This document shows positions 12,142-23,600 of a stretch of DNA of 64,000 bases, in pieces (position 1 is the first letter of the stretch; every line of letters starts with the position of its first letter). Made by a program: the position numbers and the translations under genes. Origin of the DNA: Paracentrotus lividus (taxonomy: Eukaryota; Echinodermata; Echinoidea; Camarodonta; Echinidae); contig CALNVZ010001721.1 in NCBI GenBank assembly GCA_940671915.1, positions 44,138,110 through 44,202,109 on the forward strand, given 5' to 3'. The notes below the pieces were generated by a model. It saw only the letters and a program-made list of their open reading frames with translations. It ran no database searches and was not told where the DNA came from.

Positions 12142-14426
12142 ATTGGAATATATATGTTCTGTGCATAGAGTGTGTGCAATATACAAGGGCACACCCATAA
12201 GAAGAAATAAGTCTTGAATAACAAATTGTTTGACTAAAGATGCATATTGGTTCATAAAGAATATATGTATTATAATCTAGGATATATAGTGTAATTGTAT
12301 ATCATTATTTTCTGTAGTTTCAATGTTGTAATATATACATGTGCATTGGAATATTGTAGTTTAGGGATAGTGAAAGTAAGATAGAGGCAAGAAGGAGTTA
12401 TGACTCATCTCATACAGTGGAGTATACTCCGCATCCACACACAAAGGGATTCTGTACTGTACATGGGGGATGGGTGCAAGATGGGACCAGTGTTTAGTTT
12501 CCAGCTAATCAGGGGTAAACCACAGAAGGAGTTTAGAGTAGCATTCTTTGTCACCATGGTAACATGGCCAGCACTGTAATAAATCATTGTGCACTGCATC
12601 AATGAGAGTGTAAATAACAAGCTACTAGGGTAGAATAGAAAGTGTTTCTTATTAGTTGTACTTGACATATAAAGGTGTTAGTCAATATATATTTACTCTT
12701 GTATATTATCAATAGCTTAGTGATTGGTCTGCTATATATTCAATCACAGAAACTTTGGTCATAATTAATCAATTTATTTAGTTGATTATTCCAAGATTAT
12801 ACTTTAGATAGGAATTATGTTCATGAATAATTTCCTCCCCTTCTTTATGTCTTAGAGTGGTTTAAGTCACAATAGTTATATCTTATGAAAACATTATTTA
12901 GTCACATTAACGAGGTATCAATTACTGTCTTAATTTAGTTTAATGATGCCAAATGTTATCATCATTTATTCTCTAGAATCTGATAGTAATTAATCAGTTT
13001 ATTTAGGTTTATTATCTAGTACAATAATTGTATTATATAGTTGGACAATTAATTAATGTAATAATTAATTTCTGTTTGTATTATATCTGTTTATTTCAGC
13101 TAACCACTACACTACACTCAAGTTTAAGACACTACACTGCATGGGTACACAACAAGGTTTACACTACTCAAGTTAAAGTCACACTACACTATACTTCGAT
13201 ATAAGTCTTCATTTCATCCGTTTGGAACTTGTTTTATAACTCGTCGTCTGTTAAGAGAACGTTGAGACCCGATTAAATGCATTAAGGCTTTTATTTGGAA
13301 CATATTACAAGTTTGGATCTTCGTGTGATTTGATTTAAGCGTCGGAGTGACTGTGGACTGTGAAACGAGTGCGTTTGCATGTTATAAGTTTCCCCTTGGA
13401 CGTAGACAAAGCTACATACACTAATAAATAAACTAAGTTTGTCCATCTTTTATTCCATAATTTTGACATTCTTGGCTGGAAAGGGGAAGGCACCTCATGT
13501 TTTGATGCTTATATCTCGCAGCCCGTACATTTCGTGTACGGGCTGTCGCAGTAAGGTGGTGTGTACTAGTAGTAGTGGATACGTGAAGGGATAGGGTTGA
13601 CGGCGACCCCCACCAGGGTAGGGTGGTGGGGTAGGGTGGTGTGTAGTGGATACCAAACTGCATTAGCGCCTTAAAGGCCCTCGCAAGTCGGAGATCGTGG
13701 GGAATGCGCGTTTTTCCTGAGCTCCATTGACTCGTACACAATCGACAGTGAGGCTTACGCATAGGTCAGACTATTGGGGATTAACATTCGGACAGCACGA
13801 ACATGACCAAATCCAGTCAGTCAATAGGGTCAATAGCTTCGGATTCTCGGGCCTCAGTTATAGACTCTCAACGGGTCTCTTCGTATTAATTCAAAGAGAG
13901 GACTTTTATCATGCTCCATTTCAAAAACAAAACATAGGTTAGATTTACTTCGGACTTCTGGTTAGTTAGTCTAGCCATGAAGGATTATACCGGATTATAC
14001 TCCAGACACCCTGTCGCCGGAGATTACGCAACACGCCTCAGGCTCTGATTGGAATGTTATCATTTCACCCGAGATAAGGTGAATTCCCCATGTTTTATCA
14101 ATTATACGTCCCTTTAATCAACTACGGTTATTGATATTGTGTTTAAAATTAAGGACAAATTAAAACTAAAAGACAAAGTTGGATCATAAATTCACTATTA
14201 CCCCCACGCACAATTCAATACATGGGACTGTGCATCTGAATAATCTCTAATTTTAGATCGATCTCAAAGAGAATGACTTCATTTTTTAAAGAAAGTTTTC
14301 AACAAATCAAGGAGTTACCTTAAAAGGATGAATTTCAAACCCAAGTGGGTCCACAGTATTCCGGAGTTTTCCGGCAACATCCATCTGATTGACTGTTTGT
14401 CGATTGTTTTGTAGTATTAAACTCAT
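7074..14426 (-). CDS. MMACHC: MMACHC (cblC) cobalamin trafficking protein, whole gene, 4 coding exons
   Basis: MMACHC is the cytosolic chaperone that receives cobalamin exported from the lysosome. It removes the upper axial ligand (decyanation, or dealkylation using glutathione) and passes the cofactor on toward methionine synthase and methylmalonyl-CoA mutase. Exons on the - strand are 14426-14319, 9271-9068, 8388-8228 and 7409-7074; all junctions are phase 0 with GT-AG borders. Recognisable blocks are DPLGFEIHPFK, WYNEKVKSAFHLPYPENTLAF, MFDKAFVPF, RRPKLLVQTAGHVSGAAFYY, IHPKYGGWFAFRG and FNFSWKDNRFRD, collinear with human MMACHC. The product would be about 269 aa; the protein lacks the proline-rich C-terminal tail of mammals. 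Exon 3 is 161 nt between two phase-0 junctions, so 1 nt is missing (see findings). The start is either 14426 or an in-frame ATG at 14384, the latter closer to the human N-terminus. Confidence 0.9.
7975..8190 (+). mobile_element. 5'-truncated copy of the LINE at 23200-27404
   Basis: This matches the 3' end of the large LINE in the same window: a GGAGACCATGAATCACC block (LINE: GGAGACCATGAGTCACC), then GTTCAATACTTCATGGGTAG (LINE: GTTCAATACTTAATGGGTAG), GAGTCTAATTC, and a tail rich in CAA/GA. It lies in MMACHC intron 3 in antisense orientation to the gene. It is a dead-on-arrival copy of the same family. Confidence 0.75.
8228..8388 (-). CDS. MMACHC: MMACHC coding exon 3 (apparent 1-nt deletion)
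   Basis: The exon begins ALQPEHEVDIIQD and, after a one-base frame change near 8347-8349, continues ELHPVTRRPKLLVQTAGHVS to NDPWDEKK. The donor is AAG|GTATTC. The expected 162 nt (54 codons) is 161 nt here. One T in what should be a TTT codon between QD and ELHP appears to be missing. Protein similarity on both sides of the break is strong, so this is a point lesion or a sequence error rather than a mis-called exon. Confidence 0.88.
8430..8830. repeat. Purine-rich low-complexity tract
   Basis: A long run is almost entirely G and A on the + strand, with several poly-G runs of 7-10. It lies in MMACHC intron 2 and is pyrimidine-rich on the transcribed strand. No gene was seen in it. Confidence 0.8.
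9068..9271 (-). CDS. MMACHC: MMACHC coding exon 2
   Basis: 68 codons from IGWYNEKVKSAFHLPY to EQLQRAKE. The acceptor is TTTCCTACACTGCAG and the donor is GAG|GTAGGT. It contains the NTLAFCILSMPSMFDKA block, equivalent to human PTLAFLVLSTPAMFDRA, and DPIDSCVAEQL, equivalent to DPVDQCVAYHL. Length and phase are intact. Confidence 0.92.
9700..9957. repeat. Inverted GC-rich repeat pair (GGCGCTAGTGCAGT / CCCTATCCCTTCACG family)
   Basis: Two copies face each other: about 9747-9845 (GGCGCTAGTGCAGTTTGG through CCGTCAACCCTATCCCTTCACG) and about 9866-9955, its partial complement. A third, inverted copy sits at 13580-13672 and a weak fragment at about 61860-61922. They may be ends of a TIR element. Together with the foldback unit they frame 9.7-13.7 kb inside MMACHC intron 1. 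Confidence 0.6.
9963..11308. mobile_element. Foldback-type element with arms of CCCACGAGACCGACA repeats
   Basis: The left arm (about 9963-10230) is a run of variants of the 15-mer CCCACGAGACCGACA separated by short spacers. The right arm (about 11060-11308) is its reverse complement, repeat by repeat: the spacers (AGAGCAAAACAG, ACATGAAG, ATATGACC, ACAGAAAATTC) recur in mirror order. The centre (10231-11059) holds poly-G and pyrimidine tracts and no transposase. Long inverted terminal repeats built of short direct repeats are the hallmark of foldback elements, including the TU elements described from sea urchin. Confidence 0.75.
11309..13557. other. Remainder of MMACHC intron 1
   Basis: No exon was recognised. 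It contains a (CT)n tract at 12102-12140 and otherwise AT-rich sequence. A TGTTACGG...CATAACA stretch at about 11739-11969, followed by TTGGTGAG, looks faintly like a lone LTR, but no second copy was found. Confidence 0.5.
12102..12140. repeat. (CT)n microsatellite
   Basis: A run of CT dinucleotides with two interruptions. Confidence 0.9.
13580..13672 (-). repeat. Inverted copy of the 9747-9845 repeat
   Basis: It runs from ACGTGAAGGGATAGGGTTGA through GGTGGTGTGTAGTGGATACC to ACTGCATTAGCGCC, the reverse complement of 9747-9845 with few changes. Paired with that copy it could mark the ends of a ~3.9-kb composite, or simply be another family member. Confidence 0.65.
14319..14426 (-). CDS. MMACHC: MMACHC coding exon 1
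   Basis: This exon encodes 36 codons starting MSLILQNNRQTVNQMDVAGK and ending GFEIHPFK, with donor AAG|GTAACT. The GFEIHPF block matches human GFEVYPF. Two in-frame ATGs exist (14426-14424 and 14384-14382). Family alignment favours the second, but the first keeps an open frame with an M-box-like E-box only two bases upstream. Confidence 0.8.
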
Positions 14427-14554
14427 GACATGTGACCAGTCATGTGATTTCGACGCAGCTGTCACTTCATTTTTAGATGTGAAATGTTTAAGTCGCCCCT
14501 TGACTTTGTTGAAATTTATGGGATTAAATTAGTTTGTTTCATCTTTTTGCGAAG
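14427..14554. promoter_or_regulatory. Shared MMACHC / SLC38A9 divergent promoter with two M-box-like E-boxes
   Basis: Only 128 bp separate the outermost ATG of MMACHC (-) and the ATG of SLC38A9 (+), so both genes must start from this interval or within the adjoining leader. It contains CATGTGAC at 14429-14436 and TCATGTGAT at 14440-14448. Read on the other strand these are GTCACATG and ATCACATGA, the M-box form of the E-box bound by MITF/TFE-family factors and close to the CLEAR motif of lysosomal genes. No TATA box was seen. Factor identity is inference from the motif. Confidence 0.65.
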
Positions 14555-14646
14555 ATGTCTTTTCGATCGGGAACCCCAAGAGATAATGAAACAGGCGAGA
14601 AAACACCACTCTTAAACGGTGATGGAGCAGATCCAGGAAAAGGAAC
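14555..14646 (+). CDS. SLC38A9: SLC38A9 exon 1 (start codon, dileucine signal)
   Basis: 30 codons beginning [20 protein letters not shown], then donor AAC|GTAAGT. It is cytosolic and charged. E15xxxL19L20 matches the [DE]xxxL[LI] adaptor-binding motif used for lysosomal delivery. The start is the first ATG after the shared promoter and leads straight into a consistent splice chain. Confidence 0.8.
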
Positions 14647-17600
14647 GTAAGTTGAATATCATTCCTTGACTTCTAATTTATGTTTAAGAAAGAGACATGA
14701 TGAGCGGAGTTCGAGAATGTACGCACCCGTGAGCTTCGGGTGCCTGAATGGGTTGCGATGTGCCTACTTGCTTGGGCTTGGCCTTGGTCACCCATGGCTC
14801 CTTGGCTAGGCAATGTGGAATGAAAATGTTGATGAATGATTGTGGATGTTACAAATTGCAGTCTTGAATAGATCTAAGGTGTGTCACTGTGTGTCAGGAG
14901 AGATTTTTAGTAATAATATGAAACTCTGATGAGTGATGATGTTGACTGTCTTATTAAACTTCTTGTTTTCTTAATTTAAAAAATGAAATTTTGTGTCTCA
15001 ATTTGCAGGCTGTCATGAGTGCATGTCAGTGTCACATTTAACTTCCTTTAATTTAAAACTGAAGTTTATAAAACTTTTTAAAAACAAAAGTCAAGGACTG
15101 CATCTTGCATTTTTATGCGCTAATGCAGTTTCGTATCCAGCCAATTTCTTCTTTTATTTTACTGTTCAAAACAGATTTATCTTGATTTTTTTTTTTCTAT
15201 CAAAAACACATGTGTGTTGGATTTTTCACCCTAGTTTGAAGCAAATCTGTCATCTGAAACTGTCATCTTATGACCTTGAAAATGATGTCATCACAAGTAT
15301 AATTTTAGTGTGATTCAGTGACGGGTCTGATCCTTTTGAACTGAAGCGAGAAAATAAAAATTTATACAGTAAAAATAAGGAAACCTCTTGACGCATGCAG
15401 CCAAAAAGACTTTTTGGACCAAAATTTTTTAATGTAGGCCTACACATTAATTAAAATTCACTTTGATTCTTTTATTCTTATACATGTAGCTAGGTAAATT
15501 TGTGTTTTAATATTTCTTTTTAGAATAAAAAGATACATGTTTATAATTATATGAGAGTAATTTATCATCAAAGTTGGCTAATTTAGCAAAATCCAACTTA
15601 TTGATGCACAATTTACCAGCAAGTTGTTGATTCTCATGGATCATTCCCTTTTTCTTTACCTTTGCAGCGTGGGTTTGCTTCGAGACAGTCCTACAATCTC
15701 TGGAAACAGTAATCTAAGTGGAGCTAGTCTGACAGGAACTGACAGGAAAAGAAGGTGAGTCAAAAAGGAAATTACTTTTCTGCATGAAAGTAAAATTTTA
15801 CCAGTAGGCTCAAAGAAATGTTAGTCACTAGAATTGTATTTCTTTCTTGTCTTGAGCAAAAGGCCATGCGTTTTGAATTGGGCCAGTTTCGTGTGACATG
15901 ATTTTGCAACATGAAAATTGTGTCTTTTTTTATTTGAATCTATTTAACTTTAAATACTACACCCATTATGCATATAAGTATATATTTTCTGAATGGAAAT
16001 GAACTGAGAATTTCAGAAAAGCTCTCAAAATTGGCATTGGGTGTAATCATTAGAAGTTATGGAACCAAACATACCTGAAAACCATGGCAACAAAGACCAA
16101 ACTTTGAAACAGGAAAAAAGTAGTATTGGTGTACGCCACATCTTTAAAAGTGGCATTTTTGAATTGCTCTCATTCAGAGCTTTTCAGACATATGTATTAC
16201 ATTCCAGGGTCTAAGGTTATTAAAATAATTTTGCGCAAGCCTCATTAATCATAATTTTCACAATGGAATATTTCTAGATATATTATCATAGAAATGTATT
16301 ATTTGCCAATATAAATTCTTAAAACACTCAAAATTATTCAGGAAATAGAAAGAAAACTAACTATTAACAAATTGATTCTTAAAAGATAAAGTTAGAACAT
16401 AAAAAATGCATCCTCTGGAACCAAACTATACATGTATGTGACGTGAATGTCATCATGATCAAAATGACCATGTCAGGTGTTACATAAAATAAAACAAAAC
16501 AATAACAGTAAAGTAATTTTTTTGGCTTCAATTATACAATCAAATTTAATTCTACAGTGTATTTATAAATCACTACCAAGGTGTCTATCTGCCAGGTTGT
16601 ACTTTCTCTCTTCAAATTTGCCATAATTCTCACCCATTTTCTTCATGATAAAATCACAATAATGAATTGTTTGTTTGTTAATCGGTTTTATTGTGTTACT
16701 AATGAATTATGATAAATGAATATTTTCCTTTCTAAATATTTTATATTCAAACACTCTCTTAAGTCTCAAAAGTAACCTTAACTGAATTATTTATTACACA
16801 TCGCTATTAAAGAAAAAGACACTGTTTGCTCGAGCGATAATGCAGCCAGTTCCGTTGCTCTTTTGTAACATTTGTAACAAAAAAAGCCTTTTTGTTTTTA
16901 CCCAAGAGATCACAGAACCCTAAAAATGTTTCAAAACATAGCGAATCAAGGATGACAAATAGTAATCCTGGTTTTAATGTGTTTTTGTTTTGTTTTGTTT
17001 GTTTTTTGATTTGATTTGGAGATTTCTTTTAATCTTTGACTATTTTTTCTTACTTTATTTATCGTTCTTTCATTTTATGTTATGATATGACAATGTGCAA
17101 GTGCTGCACATTATTACCATTTGAACAAAACATTACTCCAGTGCCTTAAATAAAGGTATCGTAGACAGGTTAAATAAGATACCAATTTAAGATTAAATGT
17201 AAATAACACAAGATAACAATTAAAAACTGAGTGAGGGGGAAGGGGGAGGAATGGAGAGGGACATGAGGAGACACATTAATATTAGACAACATTTGTACAA
17301 AATGCTCATTCTGTGTGTGTTTGTGGGAGATGGAATAGTATGTATGTTAAAAATGCAGACCTGTACAATGTATGCCGTCATAGAGTCATGGAGCATGGGA
17401 ATATGTGACATGTGGAATCCTATATTCAGGAAATAGGTAGGCATGGAATGACAATGAACAGGAAAGACATTAATATCAACTGTCATGACAAAGACATACT
17501 TTTATTATCTACAAGACCAAGAAGAACATTTATCATAACCACAAATATCTATGAAATATAAATGAAATATAATTGCTGGGCAGTTCCAAGGTAACGGAGT

Positions 17601-20600
17601 GACATTCAGAAGCAACATTTCAGCATTCAAACACATTTATCATCCATATTTTAATCTTTATTTACAAAGAAATGGTTCATGACAATAGCTGATGGTACCC
17701 TCTTTTCAAAATGATAACATTTGTTATAGTGATCTGCATAATTAATGAGATATCAATATTCATAATCATGGTTACGGAGTGACGCAAAATGGACATGCAT
17801 ATTTGAGCATAAAACATTTTTCTTAAACTCTGTGAACTTTAAATGGCTATCATAATTTTGAGTAATTGATTGGATTCTATGTTATACTAGGTATAATATG
17901 CCGCCTTGCATGAAAAAATTGGTTGAATATTTTGTTAATTATGACTTAAAAATTGAACCCATGTCCGGTTACGGAGTGACGGTTACGGAGTGACCTCTGA
18001 ATCATCCACACAATGGCAATGTAAAGGACTATGTCTCCCTTGCTAAATAAAAGAAAACACCCTTGATTGTTTCAATTTTAATTCTGCTCGCTCTGTATGA
18101 AAGCTCTAGGTGGGGGATTCAAAACTTCTACACAGAATTTTGAAACTCATTAATTATGCTAATTTATGCGCATTTTTCAAAATTCACAAATAATGAATTT
18201 TCTTCATTCAGTCCCGGTGGCAGACCCCAATTATATGCTCGTAAAGTTGTAAAAGCTTTTGAATTCGTAACGGCTACGGAAGCCGTGCGCTGAGCGTAAA
18301 GCAAAAATCTTCCAAAATTCACCTGCTTATATCTCTCTTTCTTGATCACCAAAATTCATGATACTTTCAGAGAATTTAAAGAATGATGATATTAAGCACC
18401 ATGTCAAATATCATTGAAAATGGTTGTGTATTTCTGGAAATACGAGTATAGTTCTGTTTTTCGAGAGAGGTTTCATTTTTTCCCGACACAAGTCTGGGAC
18501 GAAATGAAAACAAAAACAAAAGACATGATACTGTACAGTACACACCAGTCACACTTCCTGCGCATTTTGGTGTTTGGGCAATCAGTAGTTTTGTCTAAAT
18601 CTTCCTTCAAATGTTGAGTATTTCGCTGAGAAAACCCTGGAAACTGCATCTATCAGCGACAAACTGCTCATTTGCGCATGCGCATTTCCGCACCTCACTT
18701 CCGGGTTTGGAAAAACACTCGCCAATATCCATGAGAAACCCGCTGCGATGACCCTACTGGACGTTTTAAGGACAGTAAACCACTATATTTTGTTATAATC
18801 CTCAATTATTTTTCCATGAATTAGTTCTATATTTGACATTTGTCATTTTGTTTGCTCGATTTCAGCGTTTTCTTGCCGTTGACGGCTGGGAGAAGAGCGG
18901 TCAAAATATGCCTAACTGTTACATCACGAACCACTGTGTGTGGGACCACGGTAGAGGTTTTTTTTTAATGACTTTGATACGGATTTTTCCCGACATAACC
19001 GTGGGACAACATATTATGAAATGATATTTCGTACAGTATTTCGATATGATATGCTTTGTATCATATCAAAGTTTCGTTCTTGGGCAATTTCAAGAAAGGT
19101 GAAAAATAATCAACTTTTTCACCGATTTCTGGGTTTTTTTCGGGGTGCTCCCGAAAAAACCTATTTTTCACAATTTATTACTGATTTCAACCATAATTAA
19201 CATCATGAGAGGTTAAAATGACTCTTTCTTGTTAAATAGCCGTTGGATTTGTTTCATTTGGTGGTTTTAAAGGCGAGATATCGCAGTTCGCCCTAGACAC
19301 CTTTGTAGCGGTTTTTCCGTGCAAAACCTGTTTTCTATATATGCAAATTAGGCACACAGAGCGATAGGTTTCTCGGATTTAATTGGGGTGTGACCCCGAG
19401 ACTGTATTTGTCGACCGATTTTGATATTTTTTCTTTTTTGTTCCATCTAGTAGAGTTACATGAGGTTTACCAAACTTCTACACAGAATTTTGAAATTTTA
19501 TTTTGAAAATTGTCTACATTATACATGTATATGCTAATTTATGCAAAATTCTTAAAAAATAACAATAAATGCTTCTTCTCCTTTATTTGTCAATCATTTT
19601 CAATTCCATTTCCTTTATATGATAGTACTAGGTGGGAGATGCAAACATTTTACACAGAATTTTGAAACTCATTAAGTATGCTAATTTATGCAAATTTTTC
19701 AAAATTCTCAAACAAATTAAAAAAAAAATCTTTTGACAGATTTTTTTTTTCCTAATCTGGTAAAGCTCCATGATGTTCACTAAACTTCTGCACAGAATTG
19801 TGAAATTTTGACTAGAATATAATCTATGCTAATTTATGTGATTTTTTTTTTTTTTTTTTAATTCCTTTTTCTCCTTCATTTGTTGATGAATTTCAATTCT
19901 GTCATGCTTTATATGATAGCACAAGGTAGGGTAATTTTCAAACACATTGTCTTACTTTTATTTATATGTACATGTACAGGTCAGTGTCTTCTTTAAACTA
20001 CTATTTAGACTAATACTTTGGTATACATGTAACCAAATGATTGAGTTCACAGCCTCATCCTCTTTCTTCCAAAATAATCTGCAGCAAAGTCCTCAAAGGA
20101 GCTCATATCAAACCTCACACAAATGCCTGAGTTGTGCAATTAATTGCTGACAAAAGGGCTCATTTGCATATTTATGATCTCATATCCTCAAAGCATGACA
20201 CCCCGATGTCTTTCTGGGGCACTTCACTAAAAGAATTCTGAATTTAAAAAGTTCTAGTGTAGAGTGAGCTTTGATCAAATTGTACATGTACATTGTACAT
20301 GCAATGCAATGGGATGTCACTCCGTAACCATAATGGTTACGGAGTGACACATTTTATGAGGCCGTATTTCTCAAACAAAATCCATTCAAATATAAAAAGT
20401 TTATGTAATTGATAGGTATGGGTGTTCCAGATTTGCAAATAAATTTTTGTTGCATTAAACCCAATTATTCTAAAAATATTTTAAAAATATGTGTTTTTGT
20501 GGTTACGGAGTGACATTTTGAGGTAACTTCATGTTTGTGCTCACTGATGGAGAACAAAGATCGCGAAGCAAAATATTATGTGAAAACTTTATTTTTTATA

Positions 20601-23600
20601 TATCCTGCTTTCATAATAAAATATGATCAAAGTATATTTTCATTTTCTAGGTACATTTCTCTTACATGAAATTTAAATAAAAAAAGATATAAATTTGACA
20701 ATTTTAGTAATATTGAATATTAATGCCATTTTAAAACCCAAAATGCCCTAAAAAGGCTAAACCATCCACAGATATTGAAAATTTGGACTTTTAGCTGTCA
20801 TACATGTATGATACCAAATTTGTCATGGAACCATGAATTTAAAATTTGGGGGGTCATGTCCTGTTTTACTTGGAACTGCCCTGCTACATGTACCTTGTGA
20901 ATGTGAAGTGTAGTTTATAAGTTGTTCTTGGTTGTGAAACAACATAATATTCTGAAAGATTCATATGTTGGTTTTTATTGTGTACAATTTTTTTTTGCTG
21001 AGAGCATGTAATGTATTGTAAAATTAATTGATAATAATAATAATGATAATACATGGGATTTTTATAGCGCCATTTTCCATTTAAATAAAATGCTCAAGGC
21101 GCTTTTACAAAGTAATAAAAAGAATAGTACACAAGGATGAATGTCCTTCTTGCTCTCAACAAATGCGTATGAATAATAAGTTGAATGGTCAAAGGAAGTA
21201 TGAGTTACATGTATGTAGGCCAAGGTTGCAGATGAGTGATAAAAGGGTCAAGTTCAATCATGTGTTTTTTGTATTTTTGTATTTTTTTTTTGCTACATGT
21301 ATATAGACCAGATAGTCAGACACAGAATGTGTTTGTTGCACTCCCCCTAATGTAAACAACTGTAAAACAATCGATAACAATGTAGACCTAGTCATTGTTG
21401 TATAGCTATCAGCTTTATCTACATGTACGCATACTTGAACTATGTCAATGTTGAGTTTTTTCTTAAATGACACATTCAACATAATAGATAATGATAATTA
21501 TAGTTTGATGATATAAATAATAATAATGATAATAATGCATGAGGTGTTAAGCCCAGCGCACACATTGCGATGCGATTGCACTAAGATCCGATTGCAACAA
21601 AATCGCAGAGTGTGCGCCATCCTACAACACGCTGTGACTGCGATGCGATGTGTTGCAGAAGAATCGCAGACCAAATCTCAGACATTTGACATGTCAAATC
21701 TTCCTGCGATTTTCCTGCGACTTTGATAATTTCAGCCAATCAGATTGGCTAGAGATGGAGGTTGTATTACTGCACGCCTGCGCGTAAAAGAGGGGTACCA
21801 TGGTGATATGCAGCGCCTGATGCAATGTGTGCGCTGGCCTGCGATGCGACTGCGATGCGATTGGCAATTTGTTGTAATCGGATCTTAGTGCAATCGCATC
21901 GCAATGTGTGCGCTGGGCTTTAAATACAAAAGTTCAATTACTCTGTCTTCTCTGAATGTATGGAACCCTTGAATAGAAGCATCATTCATAAGAGAACAAT
22001 GTACATGTAAGTACCGCAAACTAATTCTCTGTCACACAGTACATTTGTAAGAATTTTGTTGTTTTGTGCATTTGTTTTTACTCTATTATCCAGGTCTGAA
22101 ACTCATAGAAAGCAAATTCCACAGTTTTTAGACAACAACAATTTTATTCTCTCTTCTGAATACCCAGGAAACCCTTCCACCATACCTCACGCAGTTCCAT
22201 CTCCCGTCAGTCTATCTCCCGTCAATCTGTCTTGGAAAGTACAGGCAACATCCAGGAGCCTGATGAGGAGAGAGTGGCAGCAACATACCAGAGATATAGA
22301 TACTACAGCAGGCTCGGACAAAATAATACTGATCACTTTGTAAGTTCTTTGAGTCCCTGTTTCTTTTGTGCTATTCTTAAGGCAAATTGTTAATTATATT
22401 TGGGAAAAATTGAATATCCACAAAAGGCAATTAGTCTCTTGGCATTTAGATGTATTATTCTCTTGACTACTGTATTGAGCTGGATGAGGAGAGAGTGGCA
22501 GCAACATACCAGAGATATAGATACTACAGCAGGCTCGGACAAAATAATACTGACCACTTCGTAAGTTGTTTTGACTCCTTGTTTCTTTTGTCCTATTACA
22601 TATAATTAGTCAGACCTGGGAAAATTTGATATTCACAAAGGGCAATTTTTATATTGTATCTCTCTCTGTTCTGCTGACTTGTATTTCTTGTCAATTTCAG
22701 TAACATAACCTTAAATTCCACATGTATGTATGTGATTTGCATTTTTTGTTGATTAAAACAAAATATCCAAAATAAGCAAAATTCATATATATATTTTAGA
22801 TCCTTTTCTACAAATGTAGCACTTGTCATTCACAAGCATGATACAAAGCATGATACATCGTATATATGGCCTACATTTACATGGATTGGTTCATCATTGT
22901 TTTTGTTGTCAGTACATCAAAAACAATGATGAACCAATCCATATACTGTATAAGCCAATATTTTCGCGTCCAGATATTTTCGCGATTTTAGACTAGTTGT
23001 GGAAATTCGCGAGAGCAAAATTTCGCGATTTTTGGAGATGACTTCATTACTATAAATAGCCTTGTACTGAAGTGGAAATTTTCGCGAGAGCAGACTCGCG
23101 AAATTCGCGAAAATAAAGTCAGCGCGAAAATAACCACTTATACAGTATACGATGTATCATGCTTTGTATCATGCTTTTTTTTTCGTTGTCAGTACATGGG
23201 GGTCACAGAAAGAGCCTTTACGCGGCGATCCCTGTCAGGCTGTTTTCCAGTTTGCGAATCTTTCTATTACCTTTCCCTCTCTCTCTCTTTGTTATCTTAC
23301 TGATTACCTTTCCTCATTGTACCTTCATGCCTCTCCAGATTACTATTGTTGACGGAGCCCAGGGTCAAACACTTGGGTCCTTTTTAGGACCGGCCCTGAG
23401 CATTATCTCGTCTAACATCGAAGGTTTAACGGGCATCAAACAAGACCTTCTAGCAGATGTCTGCAAGGATCATCACTGTGATATCCTTTGTCTACAGGAA
23501 ACCCATCGTGGTCCCTCCTCCATCCGCCCTCGCGTCCCGGGTATGATCCTTACCCTAGAAAGATCACATGAAAAATATGGCAGTGCCATCTTTGTACGTC

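Noticed and set aside
22094..22343. Longer reading of SLC38A9 exon 3 from an acceptor at 22093
   Set aside because: That frame has no similarity to the family and runs to a stop past the donor; the 22168 acceptor gives the conserved QRYRYYSRL frame and correct phase.
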